Translations under genes and position numbers: made by a program
Shown here: positions 1 to 6,742 of the stretch, piece after piece
How the letters are laid out: every line of letters starts with the position of its first letter
Position numbering within the stretch: position 1 is the stretch's first letter
NCBI GenBank assembly: GCA_038526735.1
Contig: JBCBGM010000057.1
Location: 1-12,277 of the forward strand
From: Rubricella sp038526735
GTDB lineage: Bacteria; Pseudomonadota; Alphaproteobacteria; Rhodobacterales; Rhodobacteraceae
Length of the DNA stretch: 12,277 nt
Direction: 5' to 3'
The notes under the pieces: generated by a model
Databases searched by the model: none
What the model was told of the DNA's origin: nothing
Seen by the model: the letters and a program-made list of their open reading frames with translations, nothing else

Positions 1-1525
1 GGCGCGCGAGCTCGGCGGCAACCCGCCCGAGGGCAATGGCGACGCGATTGCCGTGATCGGCGACGGCTCTATGACCGCAGGGATGGCCTATGAGGCGCTG
101 AACCACGCGGGCCATCTGAAAAAGCGGATGATCGTGATTCTGAACGACAACCAGATGTCGATTGCCCCGCCCGTGGGCGCGCTCTCGGATTATCTGACGC
201 GGCTTTACTCTGGCTCGCCGTACCATGACCTGAAATCCGCGCTGAACCTTTTGCCCCCGCCGCTGCGCGAAGGGGCCAAGCGCGCCAAGGATATGGTCAA
301 GAACATGGCCATGGGCGGCACGATGTTCGAGGAACTGGGCTTTTCCTACATCGGCCCCGTCGACGGCCACGACATGGACCAGCTCTTGGCGCTGTTGCGC
401 ACGGTCAAGGCCCGTTCGGATGGGCCAGTGCTGATCCACGCGATCACGAAAAAGGGGAAGGGGTATGCTCCGGCAGAAAACTCCCCCGATGCGGGCCACG
501 CGCGGGCGAAATTCGATGTCGCCACCGGTGAGCAGAAAAAGGCCAAATCAAACGCACCAAGCTACACCAAGGTCTTTGCGCAGAGCCTGCTCAAAGAGGC
601 CGAGCACGACCCGACGATCTGTGCGATCACGGCGGCGATGCCCGATGGCACGGGGCTGAACCTCTTCGCTGAGCGCTTCCCACAGCGTTGCTTTGACGTC
701 GGCATTGCAGAGCAACACGGCGTGACCTTTGCGGCTGGATTGGCGGCGGGCGGGATGAAGCCCTTTGCCGCGATCTACTCGACGTTTTTGCAGCGCGGCT
801 ATGACCAGGTGGTGCATGACGTTGCGATCCAGCGCCTGCCCGTGCGCTTTGCGATTGACCGCGCCGGGCTGGTGGGCGCCGATGGCGCGACGCACGCGGG
901 CTCCTTCGATATTTCCTATCTCACCAACCTGCCAGGCTTTACGGTGATGGCGGCGTCGGACGAGGCGGAGCTGGTGCGTATGGTGGCCACGGCGGCGGCG
1001 ATTGAGGACGGCCCCTCCGCCTTCCGCTTCCCGCGGGGTGAAGGCGTGGGCGTCGATATGCCTGAACGCGGCACGCCGCTGGAGCTTGGCAAAGGTCGGA
1101 TTGTGAAAGAGGGCACAAAACTCGCGATCCTCAGCTTTGGCGCGCGGCTCTCAGAGGCGCTGAAAGCGGCGGAAGAGCTTGAGGGGATGGGCATCTCAAC
1201 CACTGTCGCAGACGCACGTTTCGCCAAACCCCTCGACGAAGAGATGATCCTGCGGCTTGCGCGCGAGCATGAGGCGATGATCACGGTCGAAGAGGGCGCC
1301 GTGGGCGGCTTCTCGAGCCATGTGATGCATCTTCTGGCCGAAAAAGGCGCGCTCGATCAGGGCCTCAAGATCCGCTCGATGGTCTTCCCGGACATCTTCA
1401 TCGATCAGGACAGCCCGAAGGCGATGTATGATGTGGCGGCGATGAACGCGCCGCATATCGTGGCGAAGGGGCTTGAGGCGCTGGGCGTGGCGCAACTGCA
1501 AACGACGGCGATTGCGGGCGAGTGA
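1..1525 (+). CDS. dxs: 1-deoxy-D-xylulose-5-phosphate synthase, 5' end missing
   Basis: DXP synthase condenses pyruvate with glyceraldehyde 3-phosphate using TPP; it is the first step of the MEP pathway to isoprenoids (quinones, carotenoids, bacteriochlorophyll side chains) in the cytosol. The reading frame is open from base 2, so 507 residues are visible and roughly 130 of the usual ~640 lie before the window. Visible motifs: the TPP/Mg-binding GDGSMTAG starting at visible residue 20 with its partner NDN at 48-50, the pyrimidine-domain segment VGIAEQHG containing the catalytic glutamate, the YSTFLQRGYDQ segment and a transketolase C-terminal domain with EEGAVGGFSSH. Nothing is frameshifted. 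It ends at TGA 1523-1525 and is convergent with the DUF547 gene, with a large inverted repeat between them. An internal GTG at 53 is not the start, because conserved sequence continues upstream of it. Confidence is high. Confidence 0.97.
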   Translation, partial: ARELGGNPPEGNGDAIAVIGDGSMTAGMAYEALNHAGHLKKRMIVILNDNQMSIAPPVGALSDYLTRLYSGSPYHDLKSALNLLPPPLREGAKRAKDMVKNMAMGGTMFEELGFSYIGPVDGHDMDQLLALLRTVKARSDGPVLIHAITKKGKGYAPAENSPDAGHARAKFDVATGEQKKAKSNAPSYTKVFAQSLLKEAEHDPTICAITAAMPDGTGLNLFAERFPQRCFDVGIAEQHGVTFAAGLAAGGMKPFAAIYSTFLQRGYDQVVHDVAIQRLPVRFAIDRAGLVGADGATHAGSFDISYLTNLPGFTVMAASDEAELVRMVATAAAIEDGPSAFRFPRGEGVGVDMPERGTPLELGKGRIVKEGTKLAILSFGARLSEALKAAEELEGMGISTTVADARFAKPLDEEMILRLAREHEAMITVEEGAVGGFSSHVMHLLAEKGALDQGLKIRSMVFPDIFIDQDSPKAMYDVAAMNAPHIVAKGLEALGVAQLQTTAIAGE

Positions 1526-1528
1526 GGC

Positions 1529-1727
1529 AAGGGGGCGCTGCCCCCTCACCAGCCGCGTCGCCTGCGGCGAGCCGGCTGGTTCACCCCCGAGGTATTTGGG
1601 TCAAGATGAAGGGACAATTTTAGTCAAATTGTCTGCAACGCCCGTCTTTCGTCGGTTTTCAAATATTCCGGGGTGAAACCAGCCGGCTCGCCGCAGGCGA
1701 CGCGGCTGGTGAGGGGCAGCGCCCCTT
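1529..1727. repeat. long imperfect inverted repeat between convergent genes, possible bidirectional terminator
   Basis: The left arm (about 1529-1597) and right arm (about 1661-1727) are reverse complements over about 67 bases with a few single-base indels. The core, 1546-1581 against 1677-1712, is a perfect 36-base match. Each arm also folds on itself: TCGCC-TGC-GGCGA in the middle and GGGGC-GCT-GCCCC at the outer end. The 63-base spacer is AT-richer and holds its own small hairpin. The right arm runs into the stop codon of the DUF547 gene. The outer GGGGGCGCTGCCCCC and the inner CCCCCGAGGTATTTGG resemble dispersed intergenic repeats I remember from Rhodobacterales genomes, but I could not check that. 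Position suggests transcript ending or 3'-end protection for both genes. Confidence 0.85.
1613..1633. repeat. small hairpin inside the spacer of the long inverted repeat
   Basis: GACAATTT (1613-1620) and AAATTGTC (1626-1633) are perfect reverse complements separated by the 5-base loop TAGTC. In a transcript reading through from either side this would form the tip structure above the long 1529/1727 stem. It is not followed by a T-run, so it is not a classical intrinsic terminator by itself. Confidence 0.6.
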
Positions 1728-2535
1728 AGACGTCGTTCAGGGACCAGTCGTAGTCGTAGCCGCGGATGCGCGTGTTGGTCTCTAGGGTCGTTGCCAGCTC
1801 CGGCGAGGCGTATTGGCGGATGTGGTTGAGGATGCCGGGCTCGCTGTCGCCGAAATCCTCGATGAACCAGTCGAAGATTTTCGAGAGGCGCAGGCCATTG
1901 CTTTGCACGTTCACCGCGCGCGGGTGGGCGATGAAATTGGTGGCGGCGGCGTTGAGGTCAGTCTCGAGGGTTTCGGCGGTCCAGGGCGTTGGTTTGAGGT
2001 CGGGGCAGCCGATGGAGGCGCAGTTCACGGCGTAGTGGATGCGCGGGTCGTCAAAGACCGGGCGCAGGATGCCATGCTCTACCTCGTCGAGGGTGAGGTC
2101 TCTGCCTGCGACGGTGATCAGCTTGTCGCCCCAGGGGCCTGTGTTGAAGAGGCCGCCGCGAACCTGCTTGATGCTGGTCACGGGGTACTCAGAGGCGACC
2201 ACATCGACCGTGACGGCGTTATAGACGTTGACCCAGAAGGCAAACGCGGCATCTCGGGTCAGGGTTGTCGGGTCAGTCGCAGCGAGGCGATCGAGGTAGG
2301 GTTTGAGGGCGGCGCGGTCGATGGCGCCCCAGTCGAGCAGGGCCACACCGTCGGAGCCCATCACCCAGTGTTGTGCGAGCAGCGCGCGCCATTCGGTGTC
2401 ATCTACGCCAGTGACACTGCCGAAGCGCTGCCAAGGGCCGTCGATCAGCTCGGCGCGCGGGCCTGCAAATGCGGGGGCGGGCAGGGTGGCGGCGGCAAGG
2501 CCGGTGGCAAGCAGGGCGCGGCGGGAGAGGAGCAT
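1726..2535 (-). CDS. exported DUF547 domain protein
   Basis: A 269-residue protein of the DUF547 family, whose function is unknown. The N-terminus is an export signal: SRRALLATGLAAATLPAPAFA (positions 4-24) has a twin arginine at 5-6, a hydrophobic stretch and an AFA-like cleavage site near residue 24, so Tat or Sec export to the periplasm is likely. Family motifs visible are FWVNVYNAVTV (100-110), a YPVTSIK segment just after, HYAVNCASIGCPDL (157-170) with cysteines 162 and 167, and LSKIFDWFIEDF (207-218). The conserved His and paired Cys could make a catalytic or disulfide centre, but this is inference. It lies 60 bases downstream of trmL on the same strand, with a hairpin between. The ATG at 2535 is chosen because it gives an intact signal peptide; its Shine-Dalgarno is weak. 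The stop codon overlaps the arm of the long inverted repeat. Confidence 0.9.
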   Translation of the reverse strand: MLLSRRALLATGLAAATLPAPAFAGPRAELIDGPWQRFGSVTGVDDTEWRALLAQHWVMGSDGVALLDWGAIDRAALKPYLDRLAATDPTTLTRDAAFAFWVNVYNAVTVDVVASEYPVTSIKQVRGGLFNTGPWGDKLITVAGRDLTLDEVEHGILRPVFDDPRIHYAVNCASIGCPDLKPTPWTAETLETDLNAAATNFIAHPRAVNVQSNGLRLSKIFDWFIEDFGDSEPGILNHIRQYASPELATTLETNTRIRGYDYDWSLNDV

Positions 2536-2553
2536 GGCAAGGTCCGATCTGTT

Positions 2554-2593
2554 GTTGCGAGATCATGTGCCGGGCAGAGGCACATGCCGCAAC
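2554..2593 (-). terminator. hairpin between trmL and the DUF547 gene
   Basis: CATGTGCC (2564-2571) and GGCACATG (2579-2586) form a perfect 8-bp stem with a 7-base loop, extended after an internal bulge by GTTGCG (2554-2559) with CGCAAC (2588-2593). It begins three bases after the trmL stop codon. No T-run follows on the minus strand, so it could be a partial terminator or an RNA-processing or stability element rather than a strong intrinsic terminator. Confidence 0.5.
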
Positions 2594-2595
2594 CG

Positions 2596-3057
2596 CTATG
2601 ACGTGGGCGTGATCGGATGTGAGCCGCCTTGCTGAAGTGCGGAGTAAAGCGCGATCCCTGCGGAGACCGCGACATTCAGCGAGCGCAGACCGGGCTGCAT
2701 CGGGATTAGAATGCGCGCGTCGGCGGCGGAATGGACCGATTCCGGCACACCAGCGCTCTCTCGCCCCAGTAAGAGCGTGTCATCAGGTGAAAATGTCATC
2801 TCTGAAAGGGGAGTGGCGCCTTTGGTGGTCATCAAGACGAGGCGGCCTTTTGCTGCAGCTGCGAAGTGCTCCCAATCGTCGTGCAAGGTGAGGCTGACGT
2901 GGTCTGCATAATCCATGGCTGCACGGCGGAAAGCCTTTTCAGAAAAGGGAAAACCGCAAGGCAGGATCACATCCACCGGGACGCCGAGGCAGGCGGCGGT
3001 GCGGCAGATGGTGCCCAGATTGGCGGCAATATCGGGTTGAAAGACAGCAAGTCGCAT
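2596..3057 (-). CDS. trmL: tRNA (cytidine(34)-2'-O)-methyltransferase, SPOUT family
   Basis: TrmL is a small SpoU/SPOUT methyltransferase that uses S-adenosylmethionine to 2'-O-methylate the wobble base of certain leucine tRNAs in the cytosol. The 153-residue product is close to the usual ~155 of the family. Visible motifs are FQPDIAANLGTICRTAACLG near the N-terminus (motif 1, N13), LLLGRESAGVPE with GRE at 98-100 (motif 2) and IPMQPGLRSLNVAVSAGIALY near the C-terminus (motif 3, knotted SAM site). The frame is open back to 3150, but the ATG at 3057 is chosen because MRLAVFQPDIAANLG is where the family normally begins; the 31 upstream residues look non-coding. It is divergent from petA across 176 bases and probably heads a transcript with the DUF547 gene. 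The gene may appear in annotations as trmL, yibK or spoU-like. Confidence 0.9.
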   Translation of the reverse strand: MRLAVFQPDIAANLGTICRTAACLGVPVDVILPCGFPFSEKAFRRAAMDYADHVSLTLHDDWEHFAAAAKGRLVLMTTKGATPLSEMTFSPDDTLLLGRESAGVPESVHSAADARILIPMQPGLRSLNVAVSAGIALYSALQQGGSHPITPTS

Positions 3058-3233
3058 TTGCCAAATCGTTCCAGATGTTAGAAGGCGCGCCAAGCTAGCG
3101 GAACGAGCCTGCGGTGCCCTGTCGCACTCCTGTGGAAGGGGTGTGCTCACTGCGATAGTTGTGCGGCTGACGAAGAAGCCCCAGGGGCGCGTGTCTGTGT
3201 ATGGTCGCAGGCACTGGAACCAAGGAGACTAGC
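3058..3233. promoter_or_regulatory. divergent intergenic region between trmL and petA
   Basis: This 176-base stretch must carry the promoters for trmL (leftward) and petABC (rightward). I could not identify a convincing -35/-10 pair for either. It contains a 7-base inverted repeat, TCGTTCC (3066-3072) with GGAACGA (3100-3106), and the palindrome GGCGCGCC within the loop, all in the presumed trmL leader. The petA Shine-Dalgarno is at its right end. Confidence 0.4.
3222..3227 (+). promoter_or_regulatory. petA ribosome binding site
   Basis: AAGGAG lies six bases before GTG 3234 and decides that start over the in-frame ATG at 3201, which has no such site and would add eleven residues not seen in the Rieske family. 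Confidence 0.85.
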
Positions 3234-3788
3234 GTGAGCAACGCAGAGCATCCCGAACCGACGCGGCGCGACTTTTTATATGTCGCCACAGCAGGCACCG
3301 GTGCTGTTGTCACTGGCGCTGCCGTATGGCCGCTTGTCAATCAAATGAACCCGTCCGCAGATGTGCAGGCGCTTTCGGTTATCACGCAAGACGTGAGCGC
3401 TGTTGAGCCTGGCTCGCAGCTGACGGTGCTGTTCTTGGGCAAGCCGGTGTTTATCCGCCGACGCACCGCCGACGAGATTGCAGCCGCGCGCGACGTTGAC
3501 CTGACTGCGCTGCCCGACAACGCAAGCCGCAACGCAAATATTGACGGCGATGCCGCTGATGAAAACCGCAGCATTGATGAGGCAGGCGAGTGGCTGGTGA
3601 TGAACGGGGTGTGTACGCACCTCGGCTGCGTGCCGTTGGGCAACGCAGGCGATTTCGGTGGGTGGTTTTGCCCCTGCCACGGGTCTCACTATGATCTATC
3701 GGGGCGGATTCGTCGTGGCCCCGCGCCAGAGAATTTGCCCGTGCCGCCAGCTGAGTTCTTAGACGAATTCACGCTGCGCATCGGATAA
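3234..3788 (+). CDS. petA: ubiquinol-cytochrome c reductase iron-sulfur subunit (Rieske protein)
   Basis: The Rieske subunit of the cytochrome bc1 complex carries a 2Fe-2S cluster and takes the first electron from ubiquinol at the Qo site. It is anchored in the inner membrane with its head in the periplasm. The 184-residue product starts at GTG 3234 (SNAEHPEPTRRDFLY), with a twin arginine at about residues 11-12 as in the Tat-exported Rhodobacter protein, followed by the anchor and the PSADVQAL hinge segment. The cluster-binding boxes are CTHLGC at 127-132 and CPCHGSH at 146-152, giving two Cys and two His ligands plus the disulfide pair. Length and sequence fit the alphaproteobacterial family closely. 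petB begins 17 bases after the stop, so the genes are one operon (also named fbcF in Rhodobacter). Confidence 0.97.
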   Translation: MSNAEHPEPTRRDFLYVATAGTGAVVTGAAVWPLVNQMNPSADVQALSVITQDVSAVEPGSQLTVLFLGKPVFIRRRTADEIAAARDVDLTALPDNASRNANIDGDAADENRSIDEAGEWLVMNGVCTHLGCVPLGNAGDFGGWFCPCHGSHYDLSGRIRRGPAPENLPVPPAEFLDEFTLRIG

Positions 3789-3805
3789 GACAAGGGAGCT
3801 AGAAA

Positions 3806-5149
3806 ATGGGTGGTATTCCACACGACCATTACGAGCCAAAGACGAAGGCTGAGAACTGGCTTCATAGCCGTCTGCCGATCGTTGGCTTGATGTATGACAC
3901 ACTAATGATCCCCACACCAAAGAACCTCAATTGGATGTGGATCTGGGGGATTGTCCTGACCTTCACGCTGGTGTTGCAGATCGTCACCGGGATCATCCTG
4001 GTGATGCACTACACCCCACACGTGGATTATGCCTTCCAGTCGGTTGAGCACATCATGCGCAACGTGAACGGCGGTTGGGCGATGCGGTACTTCCACATGA
4101 ACGGCGCGTCGCTGTTCTTTGTGGCGGTCTATGCGCACATCTTCCGGGGGCTCTACTACGGTTCTTACAAGGCTCCGCGCGAGATCACATGGATCATCGG
4201 CCTGATCATCTTCCTGTTGATGATGGGTACGGCGTTCATGGGCTACGTGCTGCCATGGGGGCAGATGTCCTTCTGGGGTGCGACCGTGATCACGGGCCTG
4301 TTTGGTGCGATCCCGGTCATCGGTGAGCCGATCCAGACCTGGCTGTTGGGCGGGCCGTTTGTGGGCAACGCGACGCTGAACCGGTTCTTCTCGCTGCACT
4401 ACCTGCTGCCGTTCCTGATCCTCGGTCTTGTGATCGTGCACATCTGGGCTTTCCACACGACCGGCAACAACAACCCGACGGGCGTTGAAGTACGGCGTGA
4501 AAGCAAGGCGGTTGCGGAGAAAGACACCGTGCCGTTCTGGCCATACTACGTGATCAAGGACTTGTTTGCGCTGGGCATCATCATGATCGTGTTCGTCGCG
4601 ATCGTGGGCTTCATGCCGAACTACCTGGGTCACCCGGACAACTACATCCCGGCCAACCCGCTGGCGACGCCTGCACACATCGTGCCCGAATGGTACTTCC
4701 TGCCGTTCTACGCAATGTTGCGCGCGATCACCTTCCCGATCGGCATTCCGTTCACGGACATCGTGCTGATCGACGCAGCCTTCTTGGGTGTGGTGGTGAT
4801 GTTCGGCTCGATTATCATCATGGCGCTGGCCCCATGGCTCGACACCTCGCGTGTCCGCTCTGGCCGCTATCGCCCGATGTTCAAGTGGGCCTTCTGGATC
4901 TTGGGTGTGGACTTCTTCGTTCTGATGTGGGCGGGCGCGATGCCAGCTGAGGGGATCATTCCGATCATCTCTCTCATTGGTACGGTCTACTGGTTCGCAT
5001 ACTTCCTCGTGATCCTGCCGCTCTTGGGCGTGATCGAGAAGCCGCTGCCGCAGCCTGCAACCATCGAAGAAGACTTCGATGCCGCTCACCCCTATGAGAG
5101 CCCTTCGGCTTCCACCGGCGGTGCCGCTGCACCAACACCAGCCGAATAA
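3806..5149 (+). CDS. petB: ubiquinol-cytochrome c reductase cytochrome b subunit
   Basis: Cytochrome b is the membrane core of the bc1 complex; it holds hemes bL and bH and the Qo and Qi quinone sites. The 447-residue protein has the expected eight membrane segments. Heme ligands H97, H111, H198 and H212 are all present at the same numbers as in Rhodobacter. Qo-site residues Y147, G158 and the PEWY motif (294-297) are also present. The segment after PEWY (about 307-326) differs from, and seems a little shorter than, the Rhodobacter ef-loop insertion. The C-terminus has a low-complexity tail ending APTPAE. AAGGGAG lies seven bases before ATG 3806. petC begins 22 bases after the stop. Also named fbcB. 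Confidence 0.98.
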   Translation: MGGIPHDHYEPKTKAENWLHSRLPIVGLMYDTLMIPTPKNLNWMWIWGIVLTFTLVLQIVTGIILVMHYTPHVDYAFQSVEHIMRNVNGGWAMRYFHMNGASLFFVAVYAHIFRGLYYGSYKAPREITWIIGLIIFLLMMGTAFMGYVLPWGQMSFWGATVITGLFGAIPVIGEPIQTWLLGGPFVGNATLNRFFSLHYLLPFLILGLVIVHIWAFHTTGNNNPTGVEVRRESKAVAEKDTVPFWPYYVIKDLFALGIIMIVFVAIVGFMPNYLGHPDNYIPANPLATPAHIVPEWYFLPFYAMLRAITFPIGIPFTDIVLIDAAFLGVVVMFGSIIIMALAPWLDTSRVRSGRYRPMFKWAFWILGVDFFVLMWAGAMPAEGIIPIISLIGTVYWFAYFLVILPLLGVIEKPLPQPATIEEDFDAAHPYESPSASTGGAAAPTPAE

Positions 5150-5158
5150 CGGCTCGGT

Positions 5159-5164
5159 AAGGAG
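5159..5164 (+). promoter_or_regulatory. petC ribosome binding site
   Basis: AAGGAG lies 4 bases before ATG 5169 and 7 before ATG 5172. It rules out the longer in-frame extension back to 5079, which would overlap the petB coding end. Confidence 0.8.
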
Positions 5165-5171
5165 ACTGATG

Positions 5172-5984
5172 ATGATCGTCAAAACCCTGCGCAACGCAGC
5201 CGCAGCTCTGGTTCTCGCCACCGGCGGGGCCATGGCGGCTGGCGGCGCTGGCTACGTCGAAGACTACGACTTCGCCCATGAGGGCCCGTTCGGGACCTAT
5301 GACCGGGCGCAGCTGCAACGTGGCTTTGAGGTGTACAACAACGTGTGCTCCTCCTGCCACGGGCTTGAACTGGTCTACTTCCGCAACCTGATGGAAGACA
5401 GCGGACCGGGCCTGCCGCAGGCCTACGTGGAAAAGGTCGCCTCGTTTTACTTCGTTCCCGATGACAGCCTCGGCGCGTTTCCGGGTGATGAGCGGGAAGC
5501 AAAGATCTCTGATCGCTTCCCGGGCTCCTCGATGGAAAACGCACCGGACCTCAGCCTGATGGCTAAGGCACGCGCGGGCTTTAGCGGCCCCTACGGCCTT
5601 GGTATCAACCAACTGCTGTTTGGTATGGGCGGGCCGGAGTACATTGCTTCGCTGCTGACCCACTACACCGGCAGCGAGAAGGAAGAGGCTGGCACGCTGT
5701 TCTACGGGAACGAGACGTACCCGGGCGGCTATATCGCCATGGCTCCACCGCTGTGGGGTGATGATGTGGTCTTTGAGGACGGCTCACCAACCGACCTTGA
5801 GAGCCTGTCGATCGACGTCGCAGCCTTCCTGATGTGGACCGCTGAGCCGAAGCTGGTGCAGCGCAAGCAGATGGGCCTGATCGGGGTGCTGATGCTCTCG
5901 ATCCTGACGGTTCTGCTCTACTTCACCAACAAGAAGCTGTGGTATCCGATCAAGCACCGCAATGCGCCGACGCCTGCGGAGTGA
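5172..5984 (+). CDS. petC: cytochrome c1 subunit of the bc1 complex
   Basis: Cytochrome c1 receives the electron from the Rieske protein and hands it to soluble or membrane cytochrome c in the periplasm. The 270-residue precursor has a signal peptide (VKTLRNAAAALVLATGGAMA, cleavage near residue 22), the covalent heme site CSSCH at 59-63, the PDLSLMAKARAGFSGP segment, the probable axial methionine M190 in YIAMAPPL, and a C-terminal membrane anchor at about 234-251 followed by NKKLWYPIKHRN. Two adjacent ATGs (5169 and 5172) are possible; AAGGAG at 5159-5164 is better spaced for 5172. The only cysteines are the two in CSSCH, so the extra disulfide described for Rhodobacter c1 is absent. The tail ends APTPAE like that of PetB. 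Last gene of the operon; also named fbcC. Confidence 0.96.
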   Translation: MIVKTLRNAAAALVLATGGAMAAGGAGYVEDYDFAHEGPFGTYDRAQLQRGFEVYNNVCSSCHGLELVYFRNLMEDSGPGLPQAYVEKVASFYFVPDDSLGAFPGDEREAKISDRFPGSSMENAPDLSLMAKARAGFSGPYGLGINQLLFGMGGPEYIASLLTHYTGSEKEEAGTLFYGNETYPGGYIAMAPPLWGDDVVFEDGSPTDLESLSIDVAAFLMWTAEPKLVQRKQMGLIGVLMLSILTVLLYFTNKKLWYPIKHRNAPTPAE

Positions 5985-6005
5985 GACCGCCACCAACGTT
6001 TGCAG

Positions 6006-6035
6006 CGGCCGGGTTTATACCCGGCCGTTTGCGTT
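6006..6035. terminator. intrinsic terminator downstream of petC, shared with thiQ
   Basis: CGGCCGGGT (6006-6014) and ACCCGGCCG (6019-6027) form a perfect 9-bp GC-rich stem with a four-base TTAT loop. On the plus strand it is followed by TTTGCGTTT, a weak T-rich tail, 22 bases after the petC stop. The thiQ stop codon lies 8 bases to the right on the other strand, so the same hairpin probably serves both convergent operons, with the plus-strand direction the better terminator. Confidence 0.85.
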
Positions 6036-6742
6036 TAAAGGGGTCGCCAGTCTCCGAGGTAATCGGCGAGGGCGGGCGTTGGGTTGGTGAGGGTGTCGCG
6101 CGCGGGGCGGGGGGGAGTGACCTCTCCATCTGCGACCACTGCGATGTGATCGGCCGCGCGCAGGGCGTCTTCGGGTTGATGGGTGACGAGGAGCACGGAG
6201 AGATTCTGCGCGGCGGCAACCTCTTTCAGGATTTGCGCAAGATCGGCGCGCATCGCGGGGCCGAGGGCGGAAAACGGTTCATCGAGTAAGAGCACGGGGC
6301 GGTTGCGCAGGAGCGCGCGGGCGAGGGCCACGCGACTTTGCTGGCCGCCCGAGAGCGCCTCTGGCTTGCGGCTGGCGTAGGTGGAGAGGCCGAGACGCTC
6401 TAGCGCGTCGGTGACCCGTTCGCGGTCTCGTTTATTGAGGCGCAGGTCGGGGGAGAGGCCGAGAGCTGTGTTCTCAAACACCGTCATATGCGTGAACAGG
6501 TTGTGATCCTGGAAAAGCATCGAGACGGGGCGGTCGGAGACGGGCAGGTCGGTGATGTCTTGTCCCTGCACACGGATGCGCCCGGCGCTGGGGGGCACGA
6601 AGCCCGCGATTGCGTGCAAGAGTGTGGTTTTGCCCGCGCCGGACGGGCCGATGAGGGCGGTCACGCTGCCCGATTGTGCCTCAAAGCTTGCAGTGAGGGT
6701 AAAGCCGGGCCGGCGGATGGTGAGGGTGTCAATGCTGAGCAC
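6035..6742 (-). CDS. thiQ: thiamine/TPP ABC transporter ATP-binding protein
   Basis: ThiQ is the cytosolic ATPase that powers import of thiamine and its phosphates through ThiP. The product is 235 residues from the chosen start. Motifs: Walker A GPSGAGKTT (32-40), Q-loop FQDHNLF (Q78), signature LSGGQ (130-134), Walker B LLLDEP (151-156) and the H-loop histidine (H188). The FQDHNLFTHMTVFENTALGL stretch is characteristic of ThiQ rather than other ATPases. The frame can be extended to a TTG at 6760, but GTG 6742 gives the family-like beginning (V)LSIDTLTIRRPG and a GGGG stretch shortly upstream, so it is preferred. It overlaps the end of thiP by 14 bases, indicating translational coupling. Last gene of thiBPQ; it ends 8 bases from the shared terminator. 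Confidence 0.93.
   Translation of the reverse strand: MLSIDTLTIRRPGFTLTASFEAQSGSVTALIGPSGAGKTTLLHAIAGFVPPSAGRIRVQGQDITDLPVSDRPVSMLFQDHNLFTHMTVFENTALGLSPDLRLNKRDRERVTDALERLGLSTYASRKPEALSGGQQSRVALARALLRNRPVLLLDEPFSALGPAMRADLAQILKEVAAAQNLSVLLVTHQPEDALRAADHIAVVADGEVTPPRPARDTLTNPTPALADYLGDWRPL

Noticed and set aside
1813..2601. 262-codon open frame on the plus strand
   Set aside because: It is antisense to the well-supported DUF547 gene, has low-complexity Gly/Ala/Val/Asp content and no recognisable motif; a GC-rich shadow frame.
3058..3150. N-terminal extension of trmL by 31 residues
   Set aside because: The extension is not family-like and the natural TrmL beginning, MRLAVFQPDI, coincides with ATG 3057.
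3902..5233. 443-codon open frame on the minus strand
   Set aside because: It lies opposite petB, whose heme ligands and quinone-site motifs are all present; the translation is rich in Arg, His and Asp as expected from antisense reading of a membrane protein gene.
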